Shown here piece by piece: positions 16,955 through 27,515 of a stretch of 64,000 bases of DNA; the first letter of the stretch is position 1; each line of letters opens with the position of its first letter. The notes under the pieces are model-generated. The model was not told the DNA's origin, ran no database searches, and saw only the letters and a program-made list of their open reading frames with translations. The stretch is taken from assembly GCF_000718985.1 (NCBI RefSeq), contig NZ_JODL01000002.1, positions 124,001 through 188,000 on the forward strand, read 5' to 3'. This DNA is from Streptomyces megasporus (GTDB taxonomy: Bacteria; Actinomycetota; Actinomycetes; Streptomycetales; Streptomycetaceae). Made by a program: the position numbers and the translations under genes.

Positions 16955-18141
16955 GCGACCCGACCACGATCGAGGACGCGCGGGCCGAGGCGGACGAGCG
17001 GCTGCGACGCTGGCGGCTGGTCCTCGGCGGCGGGGAGGCCGACGGCACGGGCTGTGAACCGACCGGACGGGACGCGGCCATGGACCGCACCCTGGCCGCC
17101 CTCTACGGGGGTGGGGGCGGCGGGGGCGACGGCCGGAACGCGCGCTCGGGCCGGCGGTCCGCCGGACTGGGCGCGTCCGCGCCGAGCGTGGCGCGCTGGC
17201 TGGGCGACATCCGCACCTACTTCCCCACCTCCGTCGTCCAGGTCATGCAGAAGGACGCCATCGACCGGCTGGGCCTGTCGGCGCTGCTGCTGGAGCCGGA
17301 GATGCTGGAGGCGGTGGAGCCGGACGTCCACCTGGTCGGGACGCTGCTCTCACTCAACAGGGTGATGCCCGAGACCAGCCGGGAGACGGCCCGCGCGGTC
17401 GTCCGCAAAGTGGTGGAGGAGCTGGAGCGCAGGCTTGCGACCAGGACACGGTCGACCCTGACGGGCGCCCTGGACCGGTCCGCGAGGGTCCACCGCCCCC
17501 GCCACCGGGACATCGACTGGAACCGCACCATTCGGGCCAACCTGAAGAACTACCTGCCCGAGTACCGGACGGTCGTGCCCGAGCGGCTCATCGGCTACGG
17601 CCGGGCATCCCAGGCGGTGAAGAAGGACGTCGTCCTCTGCATCGACCAGTCCGGCTCCATGGCCGCCTCGGTGGTCTACGCCTCCGTCTTCGGCGCCGTG
17701 CTGGCCTCGATGCGGTCGATCTCCACCCGGCTGGTCGTCTTCGACACCTCCGTCGTCGACCTCACCGACCAGCTCGACGATCCGGTGGACGTGCTGTTCG
17801 GCACCCAGCTCGGGGGCGGCACCGACATCAACCGGGCGCTCGCCTACTGCCAGTCGAGGATCACCCGGCCCGCCGAGACCGTCGTCGTCCTCATCAGCGA
17901 CCTCTACGAGGGCGGCATACGCGACGAGATGCTCAAGCGGGTCGCCGCGATGAAGAGTGCCGGGGTGCAGTTCGTCGCGCTGCTGGCCCTCTCCGACGAG
18001 GGCGCCCCCGCCTACGACCGCGAGCACGCCGCGGCCCTCGCCGCGCTGGGCGCGCCCGCCTTCGCCTGCACCCCCGACCACTTCCCGGAGGTGATGGCCG
18101 CCGCGATCGAGAAGCGGCCCCTGCCCGTCCCCGCGGAGTGA
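16951..18141 (+). CDS. VWA domain protein, MoxR partner
   Basis: 396 residues. The N-terminal part is charged with a Gly-rich stretch; the middle contains RRRHRDIDWNRT-like basic residues; the C-terminal von Willebrand A domain has a complete MIDAS metal site: DxSxS as DQSGSM, Thr in GGGTD and Asp in ISDLYEGG. Such proteins recruit or present substrates for MoxR ATPases. E. coli YehP is the likely counterpart. The ATG overlaps the stop of the DUF5682 gene. Both neighbours and the intact MIDAS argue for an active three-protein machine. Confidence 0.9.
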   Translation: MSDPTTIEDARAEADERLRRWRLVLGGGEADGTGCEPTGRDAAMDRTLAALYGGGGGGGDGRNARSGRRSAGLGASAPSVARWLGDIRTYFPTSVVQVMQKDAIDRLGLSALLLEPEMLEAVEPDVHLVGTLLSLNRVMPETSRETARAVVRKVVEELERRLATRTRSTLTGALDRSARVHRPRHRDIDWNRTIRANLKNYLPEYRTVVPERLIGYGRASQAVKKDVVLCIDQSGSMAASVVYASVFGAVLASMRSISTRLVVFDTSVVDLTDQLDDPVDVLFGTQLGGGTDINRALAYCQSRITRPAETVVVLISDLYEGGIRDEMLKRVAAMKSAGVQFVALLALSDEGAPAYDREHAAALAALGAPAFACTPDHFPEVMAAAIEKRPLPVPAE

Positions 18142-18150
18142 CCGTTCGGC

Positions 18151-18180
18151 GACCGATGCGGACCGATGCGGACCGATGTG
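18151..18180. repeat. Three tandem 10-bp repeats
   Basis: GACCGATGCG at 18151 and 18161, GACCGATGTG at 18171, then a partial GACCGA. It lies 10 bases after the stop of the VWA gene. Confidence 0.7.
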
Positions 18181-18326
18181 GACCGAGTGAACGGCCGGCG
18201 CGGCCATGGGCCTCGGCGCCATCCGCCGCGTGCCGCCCGGAGCCGGCCCGACGGCTCTCCGGGCGGCCTCTGCCACGAGTGCCGCGAATACCACGAGCCG
18301 GCCCGCAGGCGGCTTCGGTGATCCCG

Positions 18327-18340
18327 GTGACCGAGGTCAC
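18327..18340 (+). promoter_or_regulatory. Crp-type site GTG-N6-GTCAC
   Basis: GTGACCGAGGTCAC inside an 18-bp perfect palindrome (18325-18342, CGGTGACC-GA-GGTCACCG). It fits the reported S. coelicolor Crp motif GTG-N6-GNCAC. Confidence 0.5.
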
Positions 18341-18423
18341 CGTGCGTCCCGGACAACCATGACGATCAACCGAATTCCCACCTCACACGGGTTCGGCCCC
18401 CCGCGGCGAGGGGCCGCCCGTCT

Positions 18424-18437
18424 GTGACCGTTGTCAC
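18424..18437 (+). promoter_or_regulatory. Second Crp-type site GTG-N6-GTCAC
   Basis: GTGACCGTTGTCAC, again fitting GTG-N6-GNCAC, about 97 bases downstream of the first and 150 bases before the sucC start. Confidence 0.5.
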
Positions 18438-18588
18438 CGCTCAGGTGTGAGCCGGAATTTAGGCAGGGCACATTTACGGGGCTAACCTGCAAGGCGGACA
18501 TGCCGCGCGCCCCCGCAGACGCCGCGGCCACGCGGCACGCCCACACGCTCACAACGAACCGCGACACCACTAGTAGGGACGGACGCGC

Positions 18589-19761
18589 GTGGACCTGTTC
18601 GAGTACCAGGCGAGGGACCTCTTCGCCAAGCATGATGTGCCGGTTCTGGCCGGCGAAGTCATCGACGTGCCCGAAGCGGCGCGTGAGGTGACCGAGCGAC
18701 TCGGCGGTCGCGCGGTCGTCAAGGCCCAGGTCAAGACCGGCGGCCGTGGCAAGGCCGGCGGTGTGAAGCTGGCCTCCGACCCGGAGGACGCGGTCGAGAA
18801 GGCCCGGCAGATCCTGGGCATGGACATCAAGGGCCACACCGTCCACAAGGTGATGCTGGCCCAGACCGCGGACATCGCGGAGGAGTACTACGTCTCCTTC
18901 CTGCTGGACCGCGCCAACCGCACCTTCCTCGCCATGGCCTCCGTCGAGGGCGGCATGGACATCGAGGAGGTCGCGGCCACCAAGCCCGAGGCCCTGGCCA
19001 AGATCCCGGTGGACGCCTCCGAGGGTCTGACCGACGCCAAGGCCCGCGAGATCGTCGAGGCCGCGAAGTTCCCGGCCGAGGTCGCCGACCAGGTGACCGA
19101 CGTCCTGAAGAAGCTGTGGACGGTCTTCGTCAAGGAGGACGCCCTCCTTGTCGAGGTGAACCCGCTGGTCAAGACCTCCTCCGGCGACATCGTCGCGCTG
19201 GACGGCAAGGTGTCCCTGGACGCCAACGCCGAGTTCCGCCAGCCCGACCACGCCGCCCTGGAGGACAAGGCCGCGGCCAACCCGCTGGAGGCCGCCGCCA
19301 AGGCCAAGGGCCTGAACTACGTCAAGCTCGACGGTCAGGTCGGCATCATCGGCAACGGCGCGGGCCTCGTCATGAGCACCCTGGACGTCGTGGCCTACGC
19401 CGGTGAGAACCACGGCGGCGTCAAGCCCGCCAACTTCCTCGACATCGGCGGCGGCGCCTCCGCCGAGGTCATGGCCAACGGCCTGGAGATCATCCTCGGC
19501 GACCCGGACGTGAAGTCCGTCTTCGTCAACGTCTTTGGTGGCATCACCGCCTGCGACGCCGTCGCCAACGGCATCGTCCAGGCCCTGGAGCTGCTCAAGT
19601 CCAAGGGCGAGGACGTCAACAAGCCGCTGGTGGTCCGTCTCGACGGCAACAACGCGGAGCTGGGTCGCAAGATCCTGAACGACGCCGACCACCCGCTGGT
19701 GCAGCAGGTGGACACCATGGACGGCGCTGCCGAGCGCGCCGCCGAGCTGGCCGCGAAGTAA
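18589..19761 (+). CDS. sucC: Succinyl-CoA ligase (ADP-forming) beta subunit
   Basis: 390 residues, the full family length. The N-terminal ATP-grasp domain begins [18 protein letters not shown], with [17 protein letters not shown] for nucleotide binding, then EVNPLV for metal binding and a C-terminal CoA-ligase domain with NIFGGI-like VNVFGGIT. It makes succinate, CoA and ATP from succinyl-CoA in the TCA cycle together with SucD. The GTG start gives the conserved N-terminus; AGGGAC lies upstream. Gap to sucD is 25 bases, so the pair is one operon. Confidence 0.96.
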   Translation: MDLFEYQARDLFAKHDVPVLAGEVIDVPEAAREVTERLGGRAVVKAQVKTGGRGKAGGVKLASDPEDAVEKARQILGMDIKGHTVHKVMLAQTADIAEEYYVSFLLDRANRTFLAMASVEGGMDIEEVAATKPEALAKIPVDASEGLTDAKAREIVEAAKFPAEVADQVTDVLKKLWTVFVKEDALLVEVNPLVKTSSGDIVALDGKVSLDANAEFRQPDHAALEDKAAANPLEAAAKAKGLNYVKLDGQVGIIGNGAGLVMSTLDVVAYAGENHGGVKPANFLDIGGGASAEVMANGLEIILGDPDVKSVFVNVFGGITACDAVANGIVQALELLKSKGEDVNKPLVVRLDGNNAELGRKILNDADHPLVQQVDTMDGAAERAAELAAK

Positions 19762-19786
19762 CGAAGGACGAGGACACCGACACACC

Positions 19787-20671
19787 ATGGCTATCTTCCT
19801 CACCAAGGAAAGCAAGGTCATCGTCCAGGGGATGACCGGCTCCGAGGGCCAGAAGCACACCCGGCGCATGCTGGCCTCCGGCACCAACGTCGTCGGCGGC
19901 GTGAACCCGCGCAAGGCGGGCACGACCGTGGATTTCGAAGGCACCGAGGTACCCGTCTTCGGCACGGTCAAGGAGGCCATCGAGGCCACCGGCGCCGACG
20001 TCACCGTCGTCTTCGTCCCGGAGAAGTTCACCAAGAGCGCGGTCGTCGAGGCCATCGACGCCGAGATCCCGCTCGCCGTGGTGATCACCGAGGGCATCGC
20101 CGTCCACGACACCGCCGAGTTCTGGGCGTACGCGTGCGCCAAGGGCAACAAGACCCGCATCATCGGCCCGAACTGCCCCGGCCTGATCACCCCCGGCCAG
20201 TCCAACGCGGGCATCATCCCGGCCGACATCACCAAGCCGGGCCGCATCGGCCTGGTCTCGAAGTCCGGCACGCTGACGTACCAGATGATGTACGAGCTGC
20301 GTGACATCGGCTTCTCCACCTGTGTCGGCATCGGCGGCGACCCGATCATCGGCACCACCCACATCGACGCCCTCAAGGCGTTCGAGGAGGACCCCGACAC
20401 CGACCTGATCGTGATGATCGGCGAGATCGGCGGCGACGCCGAGGAGCGTGCGGCCGAGTTCATCAAGGCCAACGTCACCAAGCCGGTCGTCGGCTACGTC
20501 GCGGGCTTCACCGCCCCGGAGGGCAAGACCATGGGCCACGCCGGCGCCATCGTCTCCGGCTCCTCCGGCACCGCCCAGGCGAAGAAGGAGGCCCTGGAGG
20601 CCGCGGGCGTGAAGGTCGGCAAGACCCCGTCCGAGACCGCCCGCCTGGCACGCGAGGTGCTCGCCGGCTGA
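19787..20671 (+). CDS. sucD: Succinyl-CoA ligase alpha subunit
   Basis: 294 residues. The N-terminal CoA-binding Rossmann domain has [13 protein letters not shown], then PGLITPGQ, and the phosphorylated active-site His is His251 in MGHAGAIV, followed by the SGSSGTA loop. It forms the alpha-beta unit with SucC and carries the phosphohistidine intermediate. AAGGACGAGG precedes the ATG. Confidence 0.96.
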   Translation: MAIFLTKESKVIVQGMTGSEGQKHTRRMLASGTNVVGGVNPRKAGTTVDFEGTEVPVFGTVKEAIEATGADVTVVFVPEKFTKSAVVEAIDAEIPLAVVITEGIAVHDTAEFWAYACAKGNKTRIIGPNCPGLITPGQSNAGIIPADITKPGRIGLVSKSGTLTYQMMYELRDIGFSTCVGIGGDPIIGTTHIDALKAFEEDPDTDLIVMIGEIGGDAEERAAEFIKANVTKPVVGYVAGFTAPEGKTMGHAGAIVSGSSGTAQAKKEALEAAGVKVGKTPSETARLAREVLAG

Positions 20672-20694
20672 CGGCTTCTCCCGCCGTGTGACGT

Positions 20695-20722
20695 GGGCCC
20701 GCGCCTGTCGGGGCGCGGGCCC
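20695..20722 (+). terminator. Terminator hairpin after sucD
   Basis: An 11-bp perfect stem GGGCCCGCGCC / GGCGCGGGCCC with a 6-base loop, 24 bases after the sucD stop and before the convergent gene ending at 20799. Confidence 0.7.
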
Positions 20723-20798
20723 GCGGCCGTCTCCGGTGCCCGGCCTCCGGTGTTCGGCCGCCGTCAGCCGTCAATCCCCGGTCGGCCGGCGTCGGTTG

Positions 20799-21719
20799 TC
20801 AGTCGTCCGCCCCCGCGTCCACGGCCTCCCGGCCCGGGGAGTGGACGGAGACGGTCGGCGTCCCCTCCCGCGGCGCGTGTCCCTCGGGGCCCGTGACCGC
20901 CGCGGCCACCGTCGCCGCCGCCACCAGCGCGGTCAGCCCGAGCGCCGCGCCCGTACGGCGCCGGGCCAGGTGCTCGCCGCCGTCGCGCACCGTGCGGGCG
21001 GGCGGGGCCTCGGGCACGGGACGGGCGGCCACCAGACCCTCCAGCAGCGAGCGGATCATCTCCCGCCGGGGCTTCGGCGCGACGCGGCTCAGCTCGGGCA
21101 CGTACTCGGCCAGAGCCTCGCGCGCGTGCATCAGCCGTCCGGCCGTGGCCGGGGTGCTCGCCTCGCTCTCGGCGGCCGTCTCCGGCAGGCCGAGTCCGAG
21201 CCCGTCGTGCAGGAGCAGCGTCCGGCGGTAGGAGGGCGGCAGGCTCAGCAGCGCCTCCAACAGTTCCCGGTCGTCGTCCCGCGCGCCCTCGGACGGCGGG
21301 CCGTGCTCCGGTGCGCCCCCGCCCTCGGGCATACGGCGGCGGGGGAGGAAGCGGTGCCAGGGCGCGAGCGCGTGATCGTGCGCCGCCGCCCGCACCCAGC
21401 CGCCCGGATCGCGGTCCACGGCGACCTCGGGCCACCGTTCCCATGCCCGTCGGAAGGCGTGCGTCACGGACCGCTCGGCGGCCCGCCAGTCGCCGGTGAG
21501 CAGGAACGTCTGTCGCAGCAGCGGTGTCACGTGCCGCTCGTACAGCAGGTCGAAGGCCCCGGCCGGGGTGCTCGCCGCCGTGGGCTCGGACGTGGGCGTG
21601 GGCTCGGGCGTGGGTTCGGAAGCGGACACGGGCTTGGGCGTGGGCTCGGGCTTGGCATCGGGCACGGCTACAGAGGCCGGTCCGCGGCCGGGAGCAGGGA
21701 GGGAAACCGTCTCGGTCAC
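20799..21719 (-). CDS. Sigma-70-like protein with C-terminal membrane segment
   Basis: About 306 residues. The first 60 residues are a Pro/Glu/Thr linker. A sigma region 2-like helix bundle follows (LYERHVTPLLRQTFLLTGDW then AFRRAWERWPEV) and a region 4-like segment (LLSLPPSYRRTLLLHDGLGL then LMHAREAL). A single hydrophobic helix lies near the C-terminus (ALGLTALVAAATVAAAV). This suggests an ECF-like or sigma-derived regulator that could be tethered to the membrane; DNA-recognition residues look weak, so activity as a true sigma factor is uncertain. The GTG at 21719 has GGAAGG about 10 bases upstream; an ATG at 21821 is an alternative. Confidence 0.65.
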   Translation of the reverse strand: MTETVSLPAPGRGPASVAVPDAKPEPTPKPVSASEPTPEPTPTSEPTAASTPAGAFDLLYERHVTPLLRQTFLLTGDWRAAERSVTHAFRRAWERWPEVAVDRDPGGWVRAAAHDHALAPWHRFLPRRRMPEGGGAPEHGPPSEGARDDDRELLEALLSLPPSYRRTLLLHDGLGLGLPETAAESEASTPATAGRLMHAREALAEYVPELSRVAPKPRREMIRSLLEGLVAARPVPEAPPARTVRDGGEHLARRRTGAALGLTALVAAATVAAAVTGPEGHAPREGTPTVSVHSPGREAVDAGADD

Positions 21720-21867
21720 GCCGCCCGCCTTCCATGGATCGCTCTGGACGTCTGTGCGAACTCGGTACGGATGCCCAGTGTGAAAAAGTCCATAACGTAT
21801 TGTGTGCGACACATCGATCATTTCCCCGCTACCGCCGTGAGCCGGGCGTTGTTGGCACCATGACGGC

Positions 21868-23187
21868 GTGCATCCCGCGACCCGCCACGGTGTGACGCCG
21901 CCCTCCCCTCCCGCACAGCCCCCGCCGCTCCTCGTCCCGGTCCGCCGTTCCCCTGTCTCCTCTCGGGAGCGCCTGCTCGACGGCGTGACGGCCGCCGGGC
22001 TGGGCCTGGCGGGGATCACGGTCGTCGTCCTGCTGCTGTGGACCACCTCGCCCTACCCCGACAGCGGGCCCGGCGGAGCCCTTCACATCGCCGCCGACCT
22101 GTGGCTGATGGCACACGGTGCCCCGCTGGTCCGCGTCGAAACCCTCAGCGGTGTCCCCGCGCCCGTCGGCCTGACCCCGCTGCTGCTGTGCGTCCTGCCG
22201 CTGTGGCTGCTGTACCGCACGGCCCGCGGCGCGGTCCGCGACGGGACGGACGGCGACCGGCCGTGGCGGCCCGCCTGGTGGATCGGCGCCGGATACCTGC
22301 TGGTCGCGGCGGCCGTCACCGGTTACGCCGGCTCCGGACCGATCCGGGTCGATCCGCTGGGGGCCGCGCTGCGCCTGCCTCTCGTGGTGGTCGCGACGGT
22401 CGTGGCCGGCGGCTGGACGGGACTCGGCCGGCCCGTCGTCCTGTCCGGCCGGGTGCGGCGTGCGCGGGCCCGCACACCGGCGGCCGTCCGGGCGGTGCTC
22501 ACCCGGACCGGGACGTCGGCCGCGCTGCGCGGCGCCGCCGCGTCGACCGCCACCTTGTGCGCCGGGGGCGCGCTGCTGACGGCGGGCGCCCTGCTCTGGC
22601 ACGTCGCCACCGGACAGCGGGCGGCCTTCCCGCCCCTCGCTCCGAGCTGGTCCGGGTACGCGGCGACCCTGCTGCTCTCCCTGGCGCTGGTGCCGAACGC
22701 CGCCGTCTGGGGCGCCGCCTGGTGCCTCGGCCCCGGCTTCACGCTCGGCGGGGACAGCGCGGTGACGCCGATGGCCGTGACCGACCTGCCGCGCCTGCCG
22801 GACTTCCCCCTGCTGGCCGCGCTCCCGGTGGAAGGACAGGGCACCCCCCTGACCTGGACCCTGGCGGGCTCCGTGCCGCTGGCGGCCGGGCTGGTCGCGG
22901 CGCGGTACGTGGCGGGCGCGGCCGTGCCGGAGCGGGGGGAGCCGGGACGGTGCGCGCTGGGCCGATGGCAGACCGCGGGCGCGGCCTGGCTGGCGGCCTG
23001 CGGCTGCGGGGCGGCCATGGCGGTGCTGGCCGGCTGGGCGGGCGGGCCGCTGGGCACCGGGGCGCTGGCCCACCTCGGCCCGGCCTGGTGGTGGACCGGG
23101 GCCGCCGCGCTGGCCTGGACCGCCGCCCTGGGGGTGCCGGGCTCCCTCGTCCTACGGGCCTGGCGGTTGCGGACGCCCCGCCGGTGA
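21868..23187 (+). CDS. DUF6350 (PerM-like) integral membrane protein
   Basis: 439 residues with about ten hydrophobic helices from residue 40 on, separated by short Arg-rich loops. The pattern, a first helix GLGLAGITVVVLLLWTTSPY followed by the GGALHIAADLWLMAHGAPL segment, is what I know from DUF6350, which is annotated in databases as cell division protein PerM-like. Function is unproven here. The gene is monocistronic and converges on the minus-strand gene at 23239, separated by a hairpin. Confidence 0.75.
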   Translation: MHPATRHGVTPPSPPAQPPPLLVPVRRSPVSSRERLLDGVTAAGLGLAGITVVVLLLWTTSPYPDSGPGGALHIAADLWLMAHGAPLVRVETLSGVPAPVGLTPLLLCVLPLWLLYRTARGAVRDGTDGDRPWRPAWWIGAGYLLVAAAVTGYAGSGPIRVDPLGAALRLPLVVVATVVAGGWTGLGRPVVLSGRVRRARARTPAAVRAVLTRTGTSAALRGAAASTATLCAGGALLTAGALLWHVATGQRAAFPPLAPSWSGYAATLLLSLALVPNAAVWGAAWCLGPGFTLGGDSAVTPMAVTDLPRLPDFPLLAALPVEGQGTPLTWTLAGSVPLAAGLVAARYVAGAAVPERGEPGRCALGRWQTAGAAWLAACGCGAAMAVLAGWAGGPLGTGALAHLGPAWWWTGAAALAWTAALGVPGSLVLRAWRLRTPRR

Positions 23188-23196
23188 CGGCGCCGG

Positions 23197-23224
23197 CCGT
23201 GACGCCCCGCGCGGAGCGTCACGG
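23197..23224. terminator. Hairpin between convergent genes
   Basis: Nine-base perfect arms CCGTGACGC / GCGTCACGG with a 10-base loop between stops at 23187 and 23239. Confidence 0.55.
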
Positions 23225-23238
23225 TCGGGACGGGCGCG

Positions 23239-24153
23239 TCACTCGGAGTCGGGCTCGCCGAAGATCGGGCGCAGCTCCTCGGGGAGGTGCCGCTCGCACG
23301 CGTCGCGCGAGGAGTTGGTGAGGGCGTCCTCCACACAGACGAAGTAGTCGCGGTAGACGATCTGCACCGAGAACTGCGCCCCGATGACCGCCAACGCGAC
23401 GAGGCCGGTGATCAGCCCGCTCACCGCCGCGGTCGTGGGCGGACGGTACCCGCGCCCGTCGGCCGGGGGCGGCGCGGCATCGGCGCCGGGCACGGCCGGA
23501 CGCTCCGTGCCCGCCACGTCCTCGGCCGTGGCCCGCGCGCCGTCCGACCGCTCGCCCGACTTGGCGCGCAGCGTGCCGATGGCCCAGTAGACGGCCAGGG
23601 CGCCCAGCGGGGTCGCGACCCAGGGGAAGCCGAAGAGTGCGAAGAAGAAGGCCCACATGCCCGCGAGCAGGGCGTACCGTGCCCGCCGCTGGACGGGGTC
23701 GGTCGGGTCCCAGCGCATGCCGTTCGGGCCGCCGCCCCGGGCGCCGGGCCCCTCGGGGCGGTCGTTCCCGCCGAATCCGCCGCTGTCGCGGCGCGGCTGG
23801 CGGCTGCTCCACCGGCCGCCCCACTCGGGGGAGGGGTTCTCCGGGCGGTCCCGGTCGCCGTCGCGCCCCTCGCCGGAGGCGGCGGAGTTGGAACCGCCCG
23901 GGAGACGGGGACGCCACGGCCGTTCCGGACGGTCCTCGGGCGGCGGAGCGAAGGGGTTGTCGTCCGCGGAGTCGCGGGAGTTTCGGGCCTCTCGTGCGAC
24001 CGGGCCGAAGGCGGCTCCGGGAGAGGCGTCGGAGGAGGACCACCGCCGCCGGATCAGGACCGAGGCAGTGCCGGTGGGGATGCCGGTGGGGATGCCGCCG
24101 GTGGGGGTGCCGGTCGAGGATGCGAGGGCCGCGCGGCGGCGTCGGTCCGTCAT
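23239..24153 (-). CDS. Hypothetical membrane protein with long disordered N-terminus
   Basis: 304 residues. Residues 1-150 are rich in Gly, Pro, Arg, Asp and Ser, including short GIPTG repeats, and are likely disordered and cytoplasmic. Two hydrophobic segments follow (ALLAGMWAFFFALFGFPW and PLGALAVYWAIG), then a linker and a third helix (AVSGLITGLVALAVIGAQF) before a C-terminal part with two Cys (VCVEDALTNSSRDACERH-like) that could form a disulfide outside the cell. I do not recognise a family. It stands divergent from purN. Confidence 0.7.
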   Translation of the reverse strand: MTDRRRRAALASSTGTPTGGIPTGIPTGTASVLIRRRWSSSDASPGAAFGPVAREARNSRDSADDNPFAPPPEDRPERPWRPRLPGGSNSAASGEGRDGDRDRPENPSPEWGGRWSSRQPRRDSGGFGGNDRPEGPGARGGGPNGMRWDPTDPVQRRARYALLAGMWAFFFALFGFPWVATPLGALAVYWAIGTLRAKSGERSDGARATAEDVAGTERPAVPGADAAPPPADGRGYRPPTTAAVSGLITGLVALAVIGAQFSVQIVYRDYFVCVEDALTNSSRDACERHLPEELRPIFGEPDSE

Positions 24154-24302
24154 GTGGTCTGTGTCTTCCCCTTGAGGTGTCGTCCCGGCGCGGTGCGGAC
24201 GCCCCGGCTCCGCCTCCCGCCGTGTCACGGATGCGTAAGCCCAGACGCTACCGGGCGGTCGTCGCCCCCGTCCCGAGGGGGGCGTCCGGTGTGCCGGTAT
24301 CG

Positions 24303-24330
24303 TTGCTGACGGTCGGCCGCTTCGTAGGGT
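24303..24330 (+). promoter_or_regulatory. Candidate purN promoter
   Basis: TTGCTG, 16 bases, TAGGGT. The hexamers fit the main vegetative sigma factor (HrdB) type and lie about 78 bases before the purN start. Confidence 0.4.
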
Positions 24331-24407
24331 TCCCCGGAAACCGCCGCCCCATGAACTCGTACGACCACACAAAGCCGCACCGCCCGCATTCGAGAAAGAG
24401 CCTCGTC

Positions 24408-25053
24408 GTGGCTTCCGCTTCCCACTCGTCCGCCGCTCACTCCCCGGCCCGTGTCGTGGTGCTCGTCTCGGGCTCCGGTACGAACCTCCAGGCCCTGTTG
24501 GACGCCGTCGCCGAGTGGGGAGCGGCCGGTTACGGCGCCGAGGTCGTCGCCGTGGGCGCCGACCGCGACGGCATCGCCGGGCTGGAGCGCGCCGAACGCG
24601 CCGGGCTGCCGACCTTCGTGTGCCGGGTGCGGGACCACGAGAGCCGGGACGCCTGGGACCGCGCGCTGGCCGAGGCCACCGCCGCCCACGAGCCCGACCT
24701 GGTGGTGTCCGCGGGCTTCATGAGGATCGTGGGCAAGGAGTTCCTGGCCCGGTTCGGCGGGCGCTTCGTCAACACCCACCCCGCCCTGCTCCCCAGTTTT
24801 CCCGGTGCCCACGGTGTGCGCGACGCGCTCGCGTACGGCGTGCGGGTCACCGGGTGCACCGTCCACTTCGTCGACGACGGCGTCGACACCGGCCCGATCA
24901 TCGCCCAGGGCGTGGTCGAGGTGCGGGACACGGACGACGAACCCACGCTCCACGAGCGCATCAAGGACGTCGAGCGACGGCTGCTCGTCGACACCGTGGG
25001 ACGGCTCGCCCGCCACGGCTACCGCATCGAGGGAAGAAAGGTCATTCTCGGTC

Positions 25054-25061
<8 letters not shown>
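24408..25061 (+). CDS. purN: Phosphoribosylglycinamide formyltransferase
   Basis: 217 residues. It transfers a formyl group from 10-formyl-THF to GAR in purine synthesis. Phosphate loop [10 protein letters not shown] (21-30), SAGFMRIV folate-side motif, and catalytic Asn122, His124 ([12 protein letters not shown]) and Asp160 ([10 protein letters not shown]) are present. The GTG start was chosen to give the expected short N-terminus. The last 8 bases overlap purH, so the two formyl-transfer enzymes are coupled. Confidence 0.95.
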
Positions 25062-26622
<1,561 letters not shown>

Positions 26623-26678
26623 GCCGCTTCCACCGGGCCGTTTCCAGGCGGCTTCCACCGAGCCGCGCCGAACCCGCC

Positions 26679-26721
26679 GAAGGCCGCGCTCCACCGGACG
26701 ATCCGGTGGAGCGCGGCCTTC
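26679..26721. terminator. Strong bidirectional terminator after purH
   Basis: A perfect 20-bp inverted repeat (arms 26679-26698 and 26702-26721, beginning GAAGGCCGCG) with a 3-base loop, between convergent stops at 26622 and 26767. Confidence 0.9.
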
Positions 26722-26766
26722 CGTCGGTGTGCGCCCGGTGTGTGGGGGACGGCTCCGCCGTCCGGC

Positions 26767-27414
26767 TCAGGCCCGCGCGCGGTCGAACCACGCCGTCGAC
26801 TCGGCGGAGGACAGCAGCACGATGCAGACGATGCCGAGGGCGATCCACAGCAGTCCGAGCGGGAGCGCGGCGAGGCCGACCAGGATGAGGAAGGCCGACC
26901 AGACGACGGCCCCGATCCGCAGGCCGTTGCCGCGCTGTGGGAACTTCACGGCCAGCACGATGCCGATGATCGCGTGGATCAGGAACACGGCGAACATCGT
27001 GTAGTAGACGCCGGTGCCGATGCCCAGGTCGCCGTAGACGTCCTCCAACTGGTTCTGCGCCGCGGCGAAGGCGACGATGGCCAGCAGGGAGAAGAGCGCC
27101 TGGAGCCCGCCGACGATGAAGAAGATCATCCGAGAGGTGTTGACCTTGCTCGGCATGGCTCCGGGCGGTCCGCCTCCCGGAGCGCCGTACGGGCCGGGCG
27201 GCGGGGCCTGCGGATGGCCGTAGGGCTGTCCGTAGGACTGGCCGTAGGCCTGGTCGTGGGGCGGCTGCTGCCCGTAGGGCCCGCCGGGGTGCTGTTGGGG
27301 TTGCCCCTGGGACGGCGGGGGCTCGGGCTGCCCGGGGGGCTGGGCGGGAGGCTCGCCGTACGGGTTCTTCCGGTACGGGTCGTCGGGATGGCTGTTCGGA
27401 TCGGAGCTGCTCAT
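26767..27414 (-). CDS. Gln/Pro/Gly-rich N-terminus, four-helix membrane protein
   Basis: 215 residues. Residues 1-90 are low-complexity with repeated YGQ and PYG units. Four hydrophobic helices follow: MIFFIVGGLQALFSLLAIVAF, YYTMFAVFLIHAIIGIVLAV, IGAVVWSAFLILVGLAALPL and LLWIALGIVCIVLL. Similar layouts occur next to RDD-domain genes in Streptomyces. GGAGGAAGCGC precedes the ATG. It sits 101 bases downstream of the RDD gene, same strand, and the N-termini share the same style of repeats, so the two may work together. No family function is known to me. Confidence 0.75.
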   Translation of the reverse strand: MSSSDPNSHPDDPYRKNPYGEPPAQPPGQPEPPPSQGQPQQHPGGPYGQQPPHDQAYGQSYGQPYGHPQAPPPGPYGAPGGGPPGAMPSKVNTSRMIFFIVGGLQALFSLLAIVAFAAAQNQLEDVYGDLGIGTGVYYTMFAVFLIHAIIGIVLAVKFPQRGNGLRIGAVVWSAFLILVGLAALPLGLLWIALGIVCIVLLSSAESTAWFDRARA

Positions 27415-27515
27415 GCGCTTCCTCCGGGCGGTCGTCGCGGTGGGCGCGACGCGAGGGGCCGCGCCGCGGCCCCTCGGTGCCCGCGCCCGAGCGCGGTTCC
27501 CGTCTGTGGGCCGCG

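Larger units (their letters stand above)
18142..18588 (+). other. Regulatory region upstream of sucCD
   Basis: 447 bases with no gene that I can support. It holds a 10-bp tandem repeat right after the VWA stop, and two Crp-type palindromes at 18327 and 18424. No terminator with a strong stem was obvious between the VWA gene and sucC. Confidence 0.6.

Noticed and set aside
18142..18588. Short plus-strand frames before sucC
   Set aside because: They have no ribosome site, run through the Crp-type palindromes and tandem repeats, and have low-complexity translations.
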